From the NCBI GenBank assembly GCA_030267565.1, contig BRXU01000003.1, positions 3,924,001-3,988,000 on the forward strand: a DNA stretch of 64,000 nucleotides, written 5' to 3'. The notes beneath the pieces were generated by a model, which was not told where the DNA came from, searched no databases, and saw only the letters and a program-made list of their open reading frames with translations. This stretch comes from Pleodorina starrii (lineage: Eukaryota; Chlorophyta; Chlorophyceae; Chlamydomonadales; Volvocaceae). Within the stretch, counting starts at the first letter, position 1. Each line of letters starts with the position of its first letter. The translations under genes and the position numbers were made by a program. This document shows, one piece after another, positions 1 through 12,600 of this stretch.

Positions 1-332
1 CAAACACCCTTAGGCGGGGGCGGGGGCGGGCCGATCCTGGGTGCAGAGGGGGGTCACTGTAGGCAAAGCTCGAGACCATCCAAACACCGACCCACCGACC
101 CACCGACCCACCCAGGTGCGCGCGGAAGCCCCACACGGAGCCGGCCACGTTCGGTGGCAGCAGCCCCAGAGCCTGGGGGAGGGCGGCAGGGGGCGGCAGG
201 GGGCGGCAGGGGGCGGACACATGAGGAATGTGAGTTGGCAGCGGGCGGGGTCCGGGCGGGGGAAGGACAGAACAGCAGCAAGCAACATGGTGAAGGTGCG
301 GTTTCAGGAAAGTGGCTTCCTTTGGAGCCTGC

Positions 333-551
333 CCGTGACCGTGACTGTGACTGTGACCGTGACCGTGACTGTGACTGTGACCGTGACCGTGACCGTGACC
401 GTGACCGTGACCGTGACCGTGACTGTGACTGTGACCGTGACCGTGACCGTGACCGTGACCGTGACCGTGACCGTGACCGTGACCGTGACCGTGACCGTGA
501 CCGTGACCGTGACCGTGACCGTGACTGTGACCGTGACCGTGACTGTGACTT
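333..551. repeat. Hexanucleotide (CCGTGA/CTGTGA)n minisatellite
   Basis: About 36 copies of CCGTGA with scattered CTGTGA variants, just beyond the proposed TRS120 stop codon. It gives artificial Val-Thr and Asp-Arg open frames, which are not genes. Bases 1-938 show nothing else I can support. Confidence 0.95.
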
Positions 552-938
552 TGATTAGGCTGCCCGAACGACGGCGGGGAATCGGCGGGGTGGGCAGTTG
601 CGGTCGGGCCCAGGCGCCGCAGGACCCGGGGAAGATGGGAAAAAAGCCGACGGGGCTAAGAGGCTGGCGAACGCAGTCGGTCCAGCGGCGGGCGAGACCG
701 GTGGCCATCGTTCCGTGTGGACAGCACCGCACCAAGGCAGGGGGGTCGTTCTTCTTCCCATGCCGGACCATTCGGCCCCACGCACCCTCACGTACCCGGA
801 GGCGGTAGGTGAGGTCCTTGAGGCGAGGCATGGCGCCCGCGCCCGGGAACGCTGGCGGCAGGGCCTGTCCAGGGGGGGGCGAGGGGGGACGGGGGACAGA
901 GGGCGGGGCGGCGTCTTGCTTTACGCTATTGCATTGTG

Positions 939-3652
939 TCATGTTCTGCTGTGCTGTGCTGTGCTGTGCTGTGACGAGAGCGGGGACTGTGAGCGCAAGC
1001 GGCTGCGTGCTGTGGTCGTGGAGGCGTCGTGCTGCCGGTGGCTGCGACGAAGTACCGGCGGCGGTGGTAATGGTGGTGGTGGTGGTAGTGGTGGTAGTGG
1101 TGGTGGTGGTGGTGGTGGTGTGTCTTGTCTTGGGGCTGTAAAGGGGTATAAACCTGCAGTCTGCTGCAAGCGGAGGAGGAAGAGGAAGAGGGCGCTGCCG
1201 TGTGCGGCAAACGAGCCCCCCCTCTTCCCCATCCGAGGAGGCCCACAGCCGCGGGACTCGACCGCCTAGGTGAGACAAGCCACGCGCCGAGCCGAGTCCC
1301 AGCGACGACTCGCCTCCAGGCCTGGCCCCTCTCCCCGTCTCCTTCTGTCACACAATCACACATTCAATCTTCCTCGACAGATCTAGTGAGCAATCGGCAT
1401 CGTTCGACATGTATGGACCCATCGACCTGATCTCACCAGGAACTGGAAGTGGATGGTGCTGGGCCGCAGAGACTGCACCGCACTGGCGGACATGATCTGC
1501 GGGGAGACGGACAGCGGGGAGCAGCGCACAGGGGAAGGGGGCAGGGGGAGGAGGAAGTGCGGGCGGCCGCAAAGAGAGGGATGGAAGAGTTGAATGCCGC
1601 CCAAAGAAAGGAAAGGAAGGGAAAGGAGAGGCGGCACCGGGGAGTCCACCAAGACCAGACGCGGGCGGGTCTCGTGGGTTGGCGGCTCCACTGAGACCTC
1701 GGCACCCACCGACGTGGCGGCCTGGTGAAAGGCGCTGTGCTCCCTCTGGTGCCCCCGCCATTGTAGTAGACAGCAGGTGTACGGGGTACACTAACCACAA
1801 ACACAAATGCGGCGCCACCAACGCCCCACCGCCACGGCCACCGCCCCACCGCAGTTCGCGTGGCAGCAATGCGACCCCAGCACCCCACGGGCCACGGCCA
1901 TCGCCGCCGCCAGGTGCCGGCCGCAGAGCCAACCGCCGCCCCACGCCTCGCGCCGCACCCCTTCGCACCCACTTGAGCACACAGCCCCACTCAACGCCCT
2001 CAGCCACTCACCCGGGCGATGTCGACCGCCGCCAGCCGCACCATGCCCCGCGGCGGCGCCCGCCCCGCCGCCGCCTCACTCAGCCCAACCACCAGCTCCC
2101 ACACCACCGCCCACTCCTCCGCGAGACTCTCTGCAGCCGCCATCCGATCCGCCTCCTCAACCAACTCCATGACGCCGCCGCCGCCGCCAGCGGCCGCCGC
2201 CGCGGCAGCGGCGGCGGTGGCGCCGCCGCCGCCACTGAGCCGCGACGGTGCGTCGTCGGCTCCGGCCACCTGCTCAGCGCCTGCGCCGCCGCCAGGAGGC
2301 TGAATCGTGAGCCGTACGCAGCGGAGGCTGGTACCGCCCATAACCCCGGCGGCGGCGGCGGCGGCTGTGGCGGCGGTTCTGGAAGCCGCCGTGTCGGCGT
2401 TGCAAACGCTGGCGTCGCCGGCGCCGTCGGCGGCGGCGCCGTCGGCGGCGGCGGCGGCGGCCTGCGCCGCCAGGGCTGCGTGCGCCGCGGAGTGCAGCAC
2501 GCAGGCCAGGCGCGCGGTGTCCCCCGGCTGCAGCACCTCAATGGTGTAGTCCGCCGCCGCCGCCGCGGCCGCCGTCAGCGGCGGCGGACCCGCCGCGTCG
2601 TCCAGGCGAGCCAGCCAGGCCCTGCAAGGCGGTTGCCGGTTAGGCCGGTAGTTGGTTGGGCGGCACAAACGTCGCGACAACGGCTCAGGTACCTCCCGCG
2701 GAGGTCCGCTGACTCTTTTGCGCGGCCCATACCCCGTCCGTGCAAGGGATGTTTAAAACCCTAAAACCCTAAAACCCTACCGCGCCCATCTACCCTAAGG
2801 CAGCAGCCCTACCTGAAGTAGTAGCTGCTGGTGTTGCGAACCGTCACACACAGCACCGTGTCCGTCACCAAGCCGAGGGCGTCCTCGGGGCCTGAGGCGG
2901 CGGCGGCGGAAGGGGAGGGAAACCACGGAAACCAATCGAAGGTGCGCTGTCGCAGTTTAGTTTGCGCCCAAGACGTGTCAATGAGGAACCCTCACACGCG
3001 GCGCTCCTATGACAGACCCACGGGGGGGGAGGGGGCCACGTGGCAAGCGGCATGTCTGCCCGAGAGACGGGTCCCCGCACCTTCGGGCGTCACCATCGCC
3101 GACCGCGTCGTGGCACTGGTGGTGGTGCGCGCCGCCGCCACCGCCGCCGCCACCGCCACCGCCGCCGCCGGGCCCGCCACGTCATGGGCCACAGCCGGCG
3201 GCGCCCGCGGGGCGGCGGACTCCGTGAGGCGGAGTCCGCTTCCGCTTCCCTGCGGATGGCAGCGCACGGATGACAGCACGACAAGAGAAAACACATTTCC
3301 TGTCCTGTCTGTGTGATGTTGGATGCGCCGAGGCAAGCCAGAACAGGACAGGACCGGACAAGCTGCAGCGGCCGGCGTGGCACGGCAGCACGGCACATCG
3401 AGCTGCCGGGCGCCCACATCCCTTCCAGGCGCCATCGGATCAGCGGCGAGTGCACCCCGCGGCGACGCGGCGAGCCACCTCAGTGAGCCCACTGCCTTCG
3501 GAATTCGGAGGCCGCCGCTGGACCGATCGCCCGTGCACATCACCGACTCCCACATCGGGTTATCCGCACTCGCAGAAAGTGGGCGCCGTCAGGGAACGCG
3601 GGGATGGCGGTCAGGAAGCAAGCGCGCGAAATGGCTGTGAGGAGCGAGAGAG

Positions 3653-3697
<45 letters not shown>

Positions 3698-6600
3698 AGG
3701 CCGCGCCCGCACCTGCGGCGTTCGCGCCGTCCCCGCCGGCGCGTCGTCCCGTGGGACGGTCGGCGCCAGCCACCCCCCGGGCGGGCTCAGCGGTGACGTG
3801 AGGGACGACTGCACCGAGATGGGCACCGGAGCCTGCAGACATGTGTGTATGTGGGGGTGGCCAATATCAATACGGTACATAAAAACCACACTTGATAAAT
3901 AAAAAGGTGAACAGCCTCTAGTCGATAGAGGAGACAGAGATAAAAAACTTAGATCATGTCAGCAGAGGGAGGGAGAGGCAGCAGCGCAAACCAAGTGTGT
4001 TAAACCAAGTCCGGTCCCAAACTGCCCTCTCCCGGGCCCAAACCCAAACCAACAACGCGCATCGCACAGCCTGAGTACTGAGAAGCCGGACAGGCCCCGG
4101 AACCCTAAGGCCTCTCGACGGCCGCCGTGCGCCTTCGCTTCCATTCTCCTCCACCAGTTCCTAGTCAACCTATCCCACCCGCGATGTCTCAAGCCCGACG
4201 CCGCCCGAAGTCTTGGCAAGGTTACAGGTACGTTCGGTACGTACTTCTATGGGTTCAGGGTCCGCTCGCTAACGCCGTCTCCGTCCCTTCGCTGCGGTAT
4301 TTCTTTTCTTACCCGAAGAGACCGGCTGCTGCTGCTGCCCCCCAGGCTCAAGTCCAGGCCGGCGAGTCGGGAGCTCAGCGCCCCCGGCCCCAGGCCGCTC
4401 AGCTGCTGCTGCAGGCTGAACGAGCCGCCCCCGCCGGAGGAGCCGGCACCGCCGGGCCCCGCGAGGCTGGCGATGAGGCTGGGACCGCCCAGCGAGCCGC
4501 GACTCAGGGTGGTGAGGGAGCCGAAGCGCGGGCGGTGCGCTTGACCTGTGTGGACCGGCAGATTTGGAGCAGGCGGAAGGGGTCAAGCCTGGGCTTGTTT
4601 CAGGGTTCTTGGGTTGAGTTTGCGTTTGGGGCAGGCAGAAAAGCGGAGTTGAGAAAAGTGGTGAAAGAGCGCCGGGAAGCGTGTCCACGTCCGAACAAGG
4701 GGCATCGGCTCAGCTAGCGTAGCAGCCATCGCAACACCAAAAGGATGCCGCCCCTTGGCTGCCACACCACGATGGAGCTTCACACCACACCACCACCACA
4801 CCACCACCACACCGCGACCACCACACGCACCCAAGCTGGCATCCGTCTGAAAGCTGGCAGAGCGGGAGCTGCCACCGCCCTCAATCGCCGAGTCGCTGTC
4901 GTAAAACTCCGCGTCCGCTCCCCCTGGCCCCTCCCCTGCCCCTGTCCCGGCTCCGCCGCCGCTGGCGCTGGCGCTGGCGCCATCCAGCCCGCCGCCTGCG
5001 GAGATGATCCTCCCCGCCGCAACGACACGCGGGTCCAGCGGCCGCTCGTCGTGGGGCAGCCGCCGGCCGTTGCGCAGCGGCGCGAAGTGGTCGAGGAAGC
5101 AGGTGGAGGCGACACACAGCGACGGCTGGATGTCGAAGGTGAGGGTGACAGTCATGCGGCGGCCCAGGAGGGGCGAGCCGTCGCCGTCGGGTGGGGGGCG
5201 GTCCGAGGGCTTGCTCAGGTAGGAGATGGTCACCTGCGGGAGGGAGTCGAGGAGGAGGTGGAGGTGGAGGAGGAGGTGGAGAAGCGCCGCGGATGGCATC
5301 GGCCCCCATCGTCGCGTCGCCCAACAGCTGTGTCCAATGCCGTGTTAACAGTGCCCGTGTGCTCCACTACCACCCCCGGGCCGTGAAGGTGTATTTGAGC
5401 ATCTGGAGGGCGCAAGTGAGCGCTCCTCAACGGTCGTTCCGCGCTCCACACAGCTCCCATCCCCCGAGCTGCCTCTCAGCGCTACGCCCCCGCCCCCACC
5501 CCCTTCTTCCTGCCTATGCTGAGACACGCAAAGCCGTCAGCCCACACTGTGCCACCTTGTCTGCGGGCTCATCTTGACACACGTGGCCCCCCCGGCCCCG
5601 TACCGCTCACCTCCAGGGAGACCTCCCGGAAGGTCCCCCGCGGCGCCTGCCCCACCGCCAGCATCAGCGGCAGCGTGATGGAGCCGTTGGGGCGCAGCGG
5701 CAGCGCCGCACACGAGAACGGTGAACTGCCAGGCGCCACTCCAGCTGCAGCAGCAGCGGCCGCAAAGCACGTTGGGATGGTGGGGACTGGCGTGGTGGTG
5801 GCCGACGAGGTTGCGGCTGCGGCTGGGGTGCCAGCGGAAGTGGCGCCGGTGGTGGCGGCAGTGGGCGGCGGGGGCTGCAGTGCGGCGTCATCCACCTCGA
5901 GGTGCACGCCCTGAGGCAGGCCGGCGCAGATGACGGACCCATGGGTCAGTGATGAGGTAACGAGCGCGGCTGGCGGGGCCGGAACGAGGCGGGGAGCAGT
6001 GGCGGATGAGGGACGGCGGGCGTCGATGTCGCGCGCCGCGCAGCGGCGGGGCACCGCCTACCACCACCGCCGCCGCCACCACCGCCGCCGCCACCACCAC
6101 GTCTTCATCTTCATATTTGACACGCGTATGGCGTTTCAGACCCGCGGGTCGGGAGCCGAACTGTGCTACACCTTTTTAGCCAACTGGTTGCTGATGCAGC
6201 CGACCAACCAACCAACCAACCAACCAACCAACCAACCAGCCAGTCAGCCGGCCAACCAACCAACCAGCCAGCCAGTCGATTACTGTATATGCACGGGAGC
6301 CGCTTCCTTATCACGATGGACGACGGACGCACCTGGAAGCTGGCCGGGACTGGCGCCCCGCGAAGCGGCTTCAGAGCCACACCTTCGTGAGAGGGGGCGG
6401 CAACCAGCGCGGAGACACAGCCAGCGGGGGAGGAGGGTGTTTGAGCGCAGTGCGATATTGGCACCAGGAATGGGGGGAAGGGAACCCCTGGCCTGATCCT
6501 GATCCTGCGCTCCCTCCAGACGCAACAACCCCCGTTCTCCACAGCGAGCGGGTGCGGCTCCCCTTCGCATCCCACAACGGCTGTGACAGCGATTCGATGT

Positions 6601-9600
6601 TTGAGCCTTTCCCCTTCCCCTCCTTGTCGGAGAGACGATGCGCGCCAGGTGCAGAGACACAACCCGCACCGGCGCCCGCAACCCCGAGTTCCCCGCAGCA
6701 CCCTCAGCAGGCCGCACCCCCCCGCAGGCCGCACCCTTGTGGTTTGTGACGAGTACGGCCAGGGCGGTGACCGGCAGCGCCCCCAGGTTCTGGAGCGTGA
6801 GGCTCCAGGCCAGGCGCTGGCCCTCGAACACCGCTACAGGGGGGCTGCGCTGCAGGTCCTCCGCAAAGGCGGTGTGGGCCTGAGGGGGAGCCGCGATGAG
6901 GGGGAGACGAGGGGAAGGCAGCGGAGCGCGAGGGGGAGCGAGAGGTTGAGCCGAGAGGGTCGGACAAGGCGGAGGCGGGGTAGCGGGGCAGGTATGTCGG
7001 GCGCCTGGTAGTGTTACTGTGGGGTGAGTGGGTTGGTGAGATGGGGAAGCTAGATGGGTCGGGCGGGCGGGCGAGAGATGCAAGGGGCGGTGGAAAAGGG
7101 GTGCGACTGCACGACAGGCAAGGGGGCCTGGGGAAGCACAAAGATTGTGGTGGAAGAAGGGCCGCCGCGGCTGCGCGTTGTGGACTTGTTAAGGTTTTAG
7201 GGGTTTAGGGGTTTTAGGTTTTAGGGTTTTAGGGTGAGATGCCACGTGTGGGGTGCGAGTGGCGGCTGGCCGCAGAGGCGACCGGCGGGTGTGACGCGGA
7301 GGGTGTGGAAATGTGGGATAGTGCGGGCGAGGGAGGCGGGCACGACCAGATCCCCCCGGGATCTCGCGACCAAGCCAAACGCGACCAACCCTCGAGACGT
7401 TACTGCGGCACCGAAGGTCACCGTACCCCTTCCTGCACAAGCCCAAGGTACAGCTGAGAGAAGGCTCCAGGGAAGGCCCAAGGGTAACGCAAGGGAACCG
7501 CAGCCGAGTGCCCTCACAGGTGGAAGGGGGGAGGAGGAGGAGGAGGAGGACGGCTCAGCGCCGGGTACTGACCGCGGCTGCGTGGATGTCGTCGTCCCGG
7601 GGGCTGACTGCCACCACCGTCGGGTCGGACTGATGCTGCTGCTGCTGCTGAGGCGGCGGCGGCACTGGCTGCTGCTGTTGCTGTTGTTGTTGATGGGCGG
7701 GCGGAATGCCGGGCGCGGATTGGACCGAGCCGGAGCCGGAGCGGGTCGCGCCCGGGGTGGCGGGCTGGGAGGTGGCGGTGGCGGTGGTCCCTCCCGGCCC
7801 GGAGAGCTGCTGCTGCTGCTGCTGCTGTGCCAGCGGGGCCCCGCAGGGGCTGGCCCGGATGATGGCCTGCGAGGAGAGGTGTGTGTGGGGGTGTGTGTTA
7901 GTTTGTGTGTGGGTGGCGGGGTACAGAAATACTCCCAAACGATGGGGGTGAAAGGTGAGAGGTGCGGGATGGGGGGCCACTTACTAACAGGCGCACGACA
8001 CAGCCTGAAAAGAGGCGGGGGCGCCACAGGGCTTGGCGCAGAGGGCCGGGGGGTGGGGGTGTGGGTTCGACCTCGTGGCGTCCACGGGAACGCTGTGCGG
8101 GTCAGGGGCATGAACAGCGGCGTGGACAGCAAGCCGAGGCTGGGCCCCGGTAGCCAGCAAAGCAAAGAAAAGCAAAGCAAAGCGCTCGGGTGTTCACGAC
8201 GGCCCCAGCAGCGGACCGCAGTGCGTCCTTCAATGGTACGGCACGGCACAGTACGGCACAGGTGACAAAGAAGTTGATTTCAGGGGCCAGACTGACATCC
8301 GCACCGACGCGCACCACATACCTTTACGAGAGGCAGCGGTGGGAGCACGTTGACACAAACGGAGCGGCTGCCGCTAGCCGCCGATGACTTGCCGCCGGCT
8401 GTGGACGCAGATTGCCCGCCGCCGCCGCCGCCACCGCCGCCACCGCCGCGCCCGCCCGCTGCCGCCGCCGCCAGCTTCTTCAGCGGTACCGTGAAGGGCA
8501 CTTGCCATGTGACACCCCACGAAGTCACCTGAGAGGGAAAGCGAGAGAGGTGGGGGGGGCAGAGAGGCCCGACAAGGCTCGCGAGCGTGTTGTTCAAGTA
8601 GCGATACCCAGAGCCCGAGCCCGAGCCCGCGACCGGAGAGCGGAGGGCGGAGGGCGGAACTGCCTGGCTGGCTGAGGTGCGTCACATCCTTCACACGGGG
8701 CTGCGCAGCGAAGCTCTCTCACCGTCGGGATGAACACTGCTGGCGAACGCGGGGTGAACACCACACAGGCCACGGGCCACACCGACACACGCACAACCGA
8801 TGGACAGGGGGTGACACCCTCCCTGGAGCCAACCGGGGGGCTTCCCTGGACACACGCCCTTGGCTCGAGCCCTGGTTCGAGGGTCTGTGGAGCCCACTGC
8901 AACAACAACAACAACATGTCTCAGCCAGCGCATCTCCCACGCCCCGCCATGCCGCCCCCCCTTCCCCCCACCCAGCTCCCCGCCCCGCCCCGCCCCGCAG
9001 CACCACCCGCAAGCGGCCCCGCCTCACCAGGCATCCCTCGATGCTGTATGTGCCCGGAAGCTGCGGCTTGCCACACAGCACCGCCCGGTGGGGCCGACCG
9101 TTGGGGGGCAGGACCAGGTTGAGGGAAGGCGTGCGGAACGACTTGCCGGCGGCGGCGGTGGCGGCGGCGGCGGCGCCGCCGCCGCCGTGCAGCAGCGGCG
9201 TCGCGGTGCCGCTGGCTCCGGCGCTGGTGCTGCTGTTGTAGCCGGCGGCTCCGCCGCCGCCGCCGCCGCCGCCAGCGGCGGCGGCGGCGACGGCGGGCTG
9301 ACGGCCACTGCTCCCGCGCGCCATATGCGACGGCGTCCCCGCCTGTTGTACGGCATTGCTGCTGTTGCTGCTGCTGCTGCCGCCGCCCGCTGCCGCGGTG
9401 CTGCCGGATGTCGTACCTACCTGCTGGGGCTGGGTCTGCTGCCCTAGGTATTTGACATGCAGCTGCAGCTGGTCAATCTTCAGCGGTACGGCAAGTGGGT
9501 TGACCAGGTACACCTCCACGCGCCCCTCGTCGCTGCAGGCCTGTCGGGTTTCGGAGGCGCGTTTCGTGGGACGGCAGTTGGCCCATATGGCGTGCTAGGG

Positions 9601-12600
9601 TTTGGCAGCAGGTTGGGTCGGTTGCGTGGCGGAGCGCGGAGCGCGCTCGGGCGAGTGAGCCCCGGGGGGGGGGGGCTTGGCGGTTCGGAGGGAGGTCCAA
9701 CGTCGACGTCGTGCTGGCGGACGTCCCCCGGGTTTCGGGTTCTGGGCCCTAGCCTGGGAGCGCAGTCCTACGGAGCGTGGTCTCTCCTCTCTCACCCAAA
9801 GACCCATCCGCTGCAGCTGCTCTGCTGCTCACCGCCTTCTTACCCACCCAGGCAATCAATCCACCACACGGCCTGCGAGTCTCGCCGTGGCTCGATGGCA
9901 CGACTGACTGCTCAACAGGCTCCACGCGACCAGACAGCCACTGACGGTACCTTCCCCCCACCCCCCTGCCCTAATCCTACCCTTGCCTTTTACCCCCCGG
10001 CCGGTGCAACGTCACCTCCGTTCCTTCGCTGCGTCCCTCACACGTTCCTTAACCCCGCCCCCGCACCCCCACACCCCGCCGAGCACACGCACACACACCC
10101 CCACACGCACACGCACACGCACACCCCCCCACACGCACACGCACACGCACCCAGTCCGGAGTGGCGTTGGCCTCCCCCGCCTCCTGCTTCGCCTGGCGCT
10201 TGGCCGCGTAGGGATTGAAGATGAAGGGCCCCGAGCCGCCGCCCTTGCCGCGACCCCCCGCGCCGCCGCCGCTGCAGGCGATGGTGCCCGCCGGCGTCAG
10301 TGTCAGCGGCGCGGGCTGCAGCGGCAGCGCCGCCGGCAGCAGCCGCTTCAGCTGCACCAGCGGACCCGGGCCCAGGCCGGGGCGGGTGCGCTGACGGGTG
10401 GTAAGAGCCGCGGACGCCTGCGCGGTCCGGAGGGGTGCCGGAGGGGTGCCGGAGGGGTGCGGAGAGGGTGAGATGCAAGGGGTTGGGATCGGGATGTGTG
10501 TGTGCGTGTGCGTGTGCGTATTGTGCCGTGCGTTGTCCGTTGTGTCGTTGTGCGCTAAGTCTGCACCGGGGGGTGGGGGGGCCGGTGGCAGTCAGCTGCG
10601 GTCAGCAAGGGTGTGTGTGTGTGTGTGTTCGCCGGGAGTGGAGGCTGGAAGGGGCAGCCAGGTAAGGCGTCGGTGCCCACGTCTGCAGCCCGGTCCGTCC
10701 CTGGCGATGCGCCAACTATGAGCCAATCCGTCGGCGGTTCTCAGGCAGCGCACGGCGGAGAAACGAGGCAACACGAGGCAGCAAGGCCGCTGCTGCCCCA
10801 CGCCGCCCCACCCCGCTTCACCCTGCCTCGCCTCACCCCGCCCCAACCCAGCCACCTGCGAGAGCGTCTCCAGCAGCGCCGCTTGGTACTGGGGGGTCAG
10901 GATGGCGGAGTGCTCCCTGGAGAGGGGAGGAGAGGTGAGGAGAGGAGGGGGGGATTGGAGACGGCCCCTTGAGAGCGTTTGAGTGCGCGGATGTGCCTTC
11001 CAAAGACATGACCAGGGATTTCCAGATAGGCATATGCCGGCTTGGGTCATCTGGGCTAACGATCAGGGAGGCGGCGGCCGGGCCGAGGCGGGGCTAACTG
11101 GCACCCGAACAACCGACCGACCCAACAGCGCACCTGCCCGACGCAAGCGCCCAGCGGAAGTCGCAATTTTTTGGCCGCCATCGCCCCCTCCCCCCCGGGG
11201 TCATCGCCTGGAGCCCGCTGCCTTACCAAGCCCCGCACACAATGCCCCATACTAAGCCCGCGCCAACCAAAGCCTGTCCTGCCCCCGAGCCGACGGGCCC
11301 CGGCGCCCCACTAACCCCCCCCGTTCCCTCCCCTGCTGCCCCCCGCTCTCAGCCCGCAGCCCTATCAGCCTCACTACACACACACACGCACACCCGCACA
11401 CCTGAGCAGAGCGGCTGCCGCCTCCCAGGCCTCCGCGGGAGCGTGCGCCTGCTTGGCCGCCGCCAGTGCTGCCTGCAGCAGGAGACACGACCCGCCCGCC
11501 ATGTGTGTGTGGGGAAACACCCGAACTGAACCAAACAAGTTCGGACGACCTGGTTTTGTTCGGCGATCCACAATCTGTCGCAAGAGCACAGTCCAAGAAT
11601 ACGCCCCCCGAGTACGCCAACCTAAAAAGACAGGTACCCGCAGACGTGGCCATACACCCTCTCAGCCACCCACTCCCACTCGCCCACCCCCCAAACCGCT
11701 TCCACCCCAGGGGGCCCCGGGAGACCCACCTCCAGAACCACCGTCTGCACCGCCTCCCAGCCCCGGCCTGCGCCCCCGGGCCCGGACGCTGTCCCGGGTC
11801 CGGCTGGCTGGCGGAGGCGGAGGGCACTGCTGCTGGTGCTGCTGGCGGCGGCGGCGGCGGCGGTGCGGCTGATGCTCCAGTGGGTACGAGGCAGGTCGTC
11901 GGGGTCCTGCCAGGCCAGAGGGGGAAGAAGAGGCGGCACCACAACCACATAAAAACATTACATTCCAGCACCACGGTAACGCCCCCCCTGCATCAACATC
12001 ATCATCATCAGCAGCAGCAGCTGCAGCAGCAGCATCAGGCTCTGAAGGCAGCCGCTGCGCTGAGACGGTACCGCTGCCCCCACCTGCGCCTGCGGGTCGT
12101 CCGGCGGCTCCAGTGCCCGCACCGCGATCCGCAGCATGTCGCTCTTCTCCGCCGCCAAGGAGCGAGCCAACTCCAGGGAGTGCCACAGCAGCAGCAGCCG
12201 CTTGCGGCCGTAACCCACCATGCCCAACACCTGAGCCGGGGACGGGGGACGGGGGCGGGGGCGGGGGCGGGGGAGAGAGGAAAAGCCGCGGCGCGGTGAA
12301 GGTACATTGTAAAGCGGAGCGGGGACTGACGGACCCCACCGGGAGGCAACACGGCACGCACGCAGTGCGCACGCGCGCGCACATGCCTTTCTTCGTGCTT
12401 TCCTCCCTGCCTCACCCCAAACCCATCCACCGTCCTACGCGGCTTACCCGTCGTTCTATTTTACGCCCATGCCACCCCACCCCGCCCTCGTCATACTTTT
12501 CCCCCAGCCACTCACCCCCAGCTCCAGCCCACCCCACCCCAGCCCACCCCCAGCCACCCCACCCCCAGCCCACCTGCGCGCACTCCACAGTCGCCACCAA

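Larger units (their letters stand above)
939..3249 (-). other. TRS120: TRS120 exons 27-32 (C-terminal Ig-like region and tail)
   Basis: Exons: 3081-3249, 2813-2891, 2012-2621, 1650-1790 (a shorter form could start at 1721), 1437-1496, 939-1163. Exon 27 has the only length and phase (56 codons plus 1 nt) that joins exon 26 to exon 28. Exon 28 carries TDTVLCVTVRNTSSYYF. Exon 29 carries ADYTIEVLQPGDTARLACVL, then long Ala runs, and ends MVRLAAVDIAR. Exon 31 reads SLRPSTIHFQFL and exon 32 opens QTAGLYPFTA, which resembles the closing strand of TRAPPC9 proteins. The rest of exon 32 is a proline-rich tail written by a (GGT)n repeat, so the exact stop is only moderately sure. Confidence 0.65.

Noticed and set aside
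41..808. 255-codon open frame with a long Val-Thr run
   Set aside because: Produced entirely by the (CCGTGA)n hexamer repeat. The same tract gives Asp-Arg and Thr-Val frames on other phases and strands.
926..1363. Minus frame with a histidine run, possible metal-binding protein
   Set aside because: It is the alternative phase of the (GGT)n repeat that encodes the TRS120 proline tail, with no domain and no splice support.
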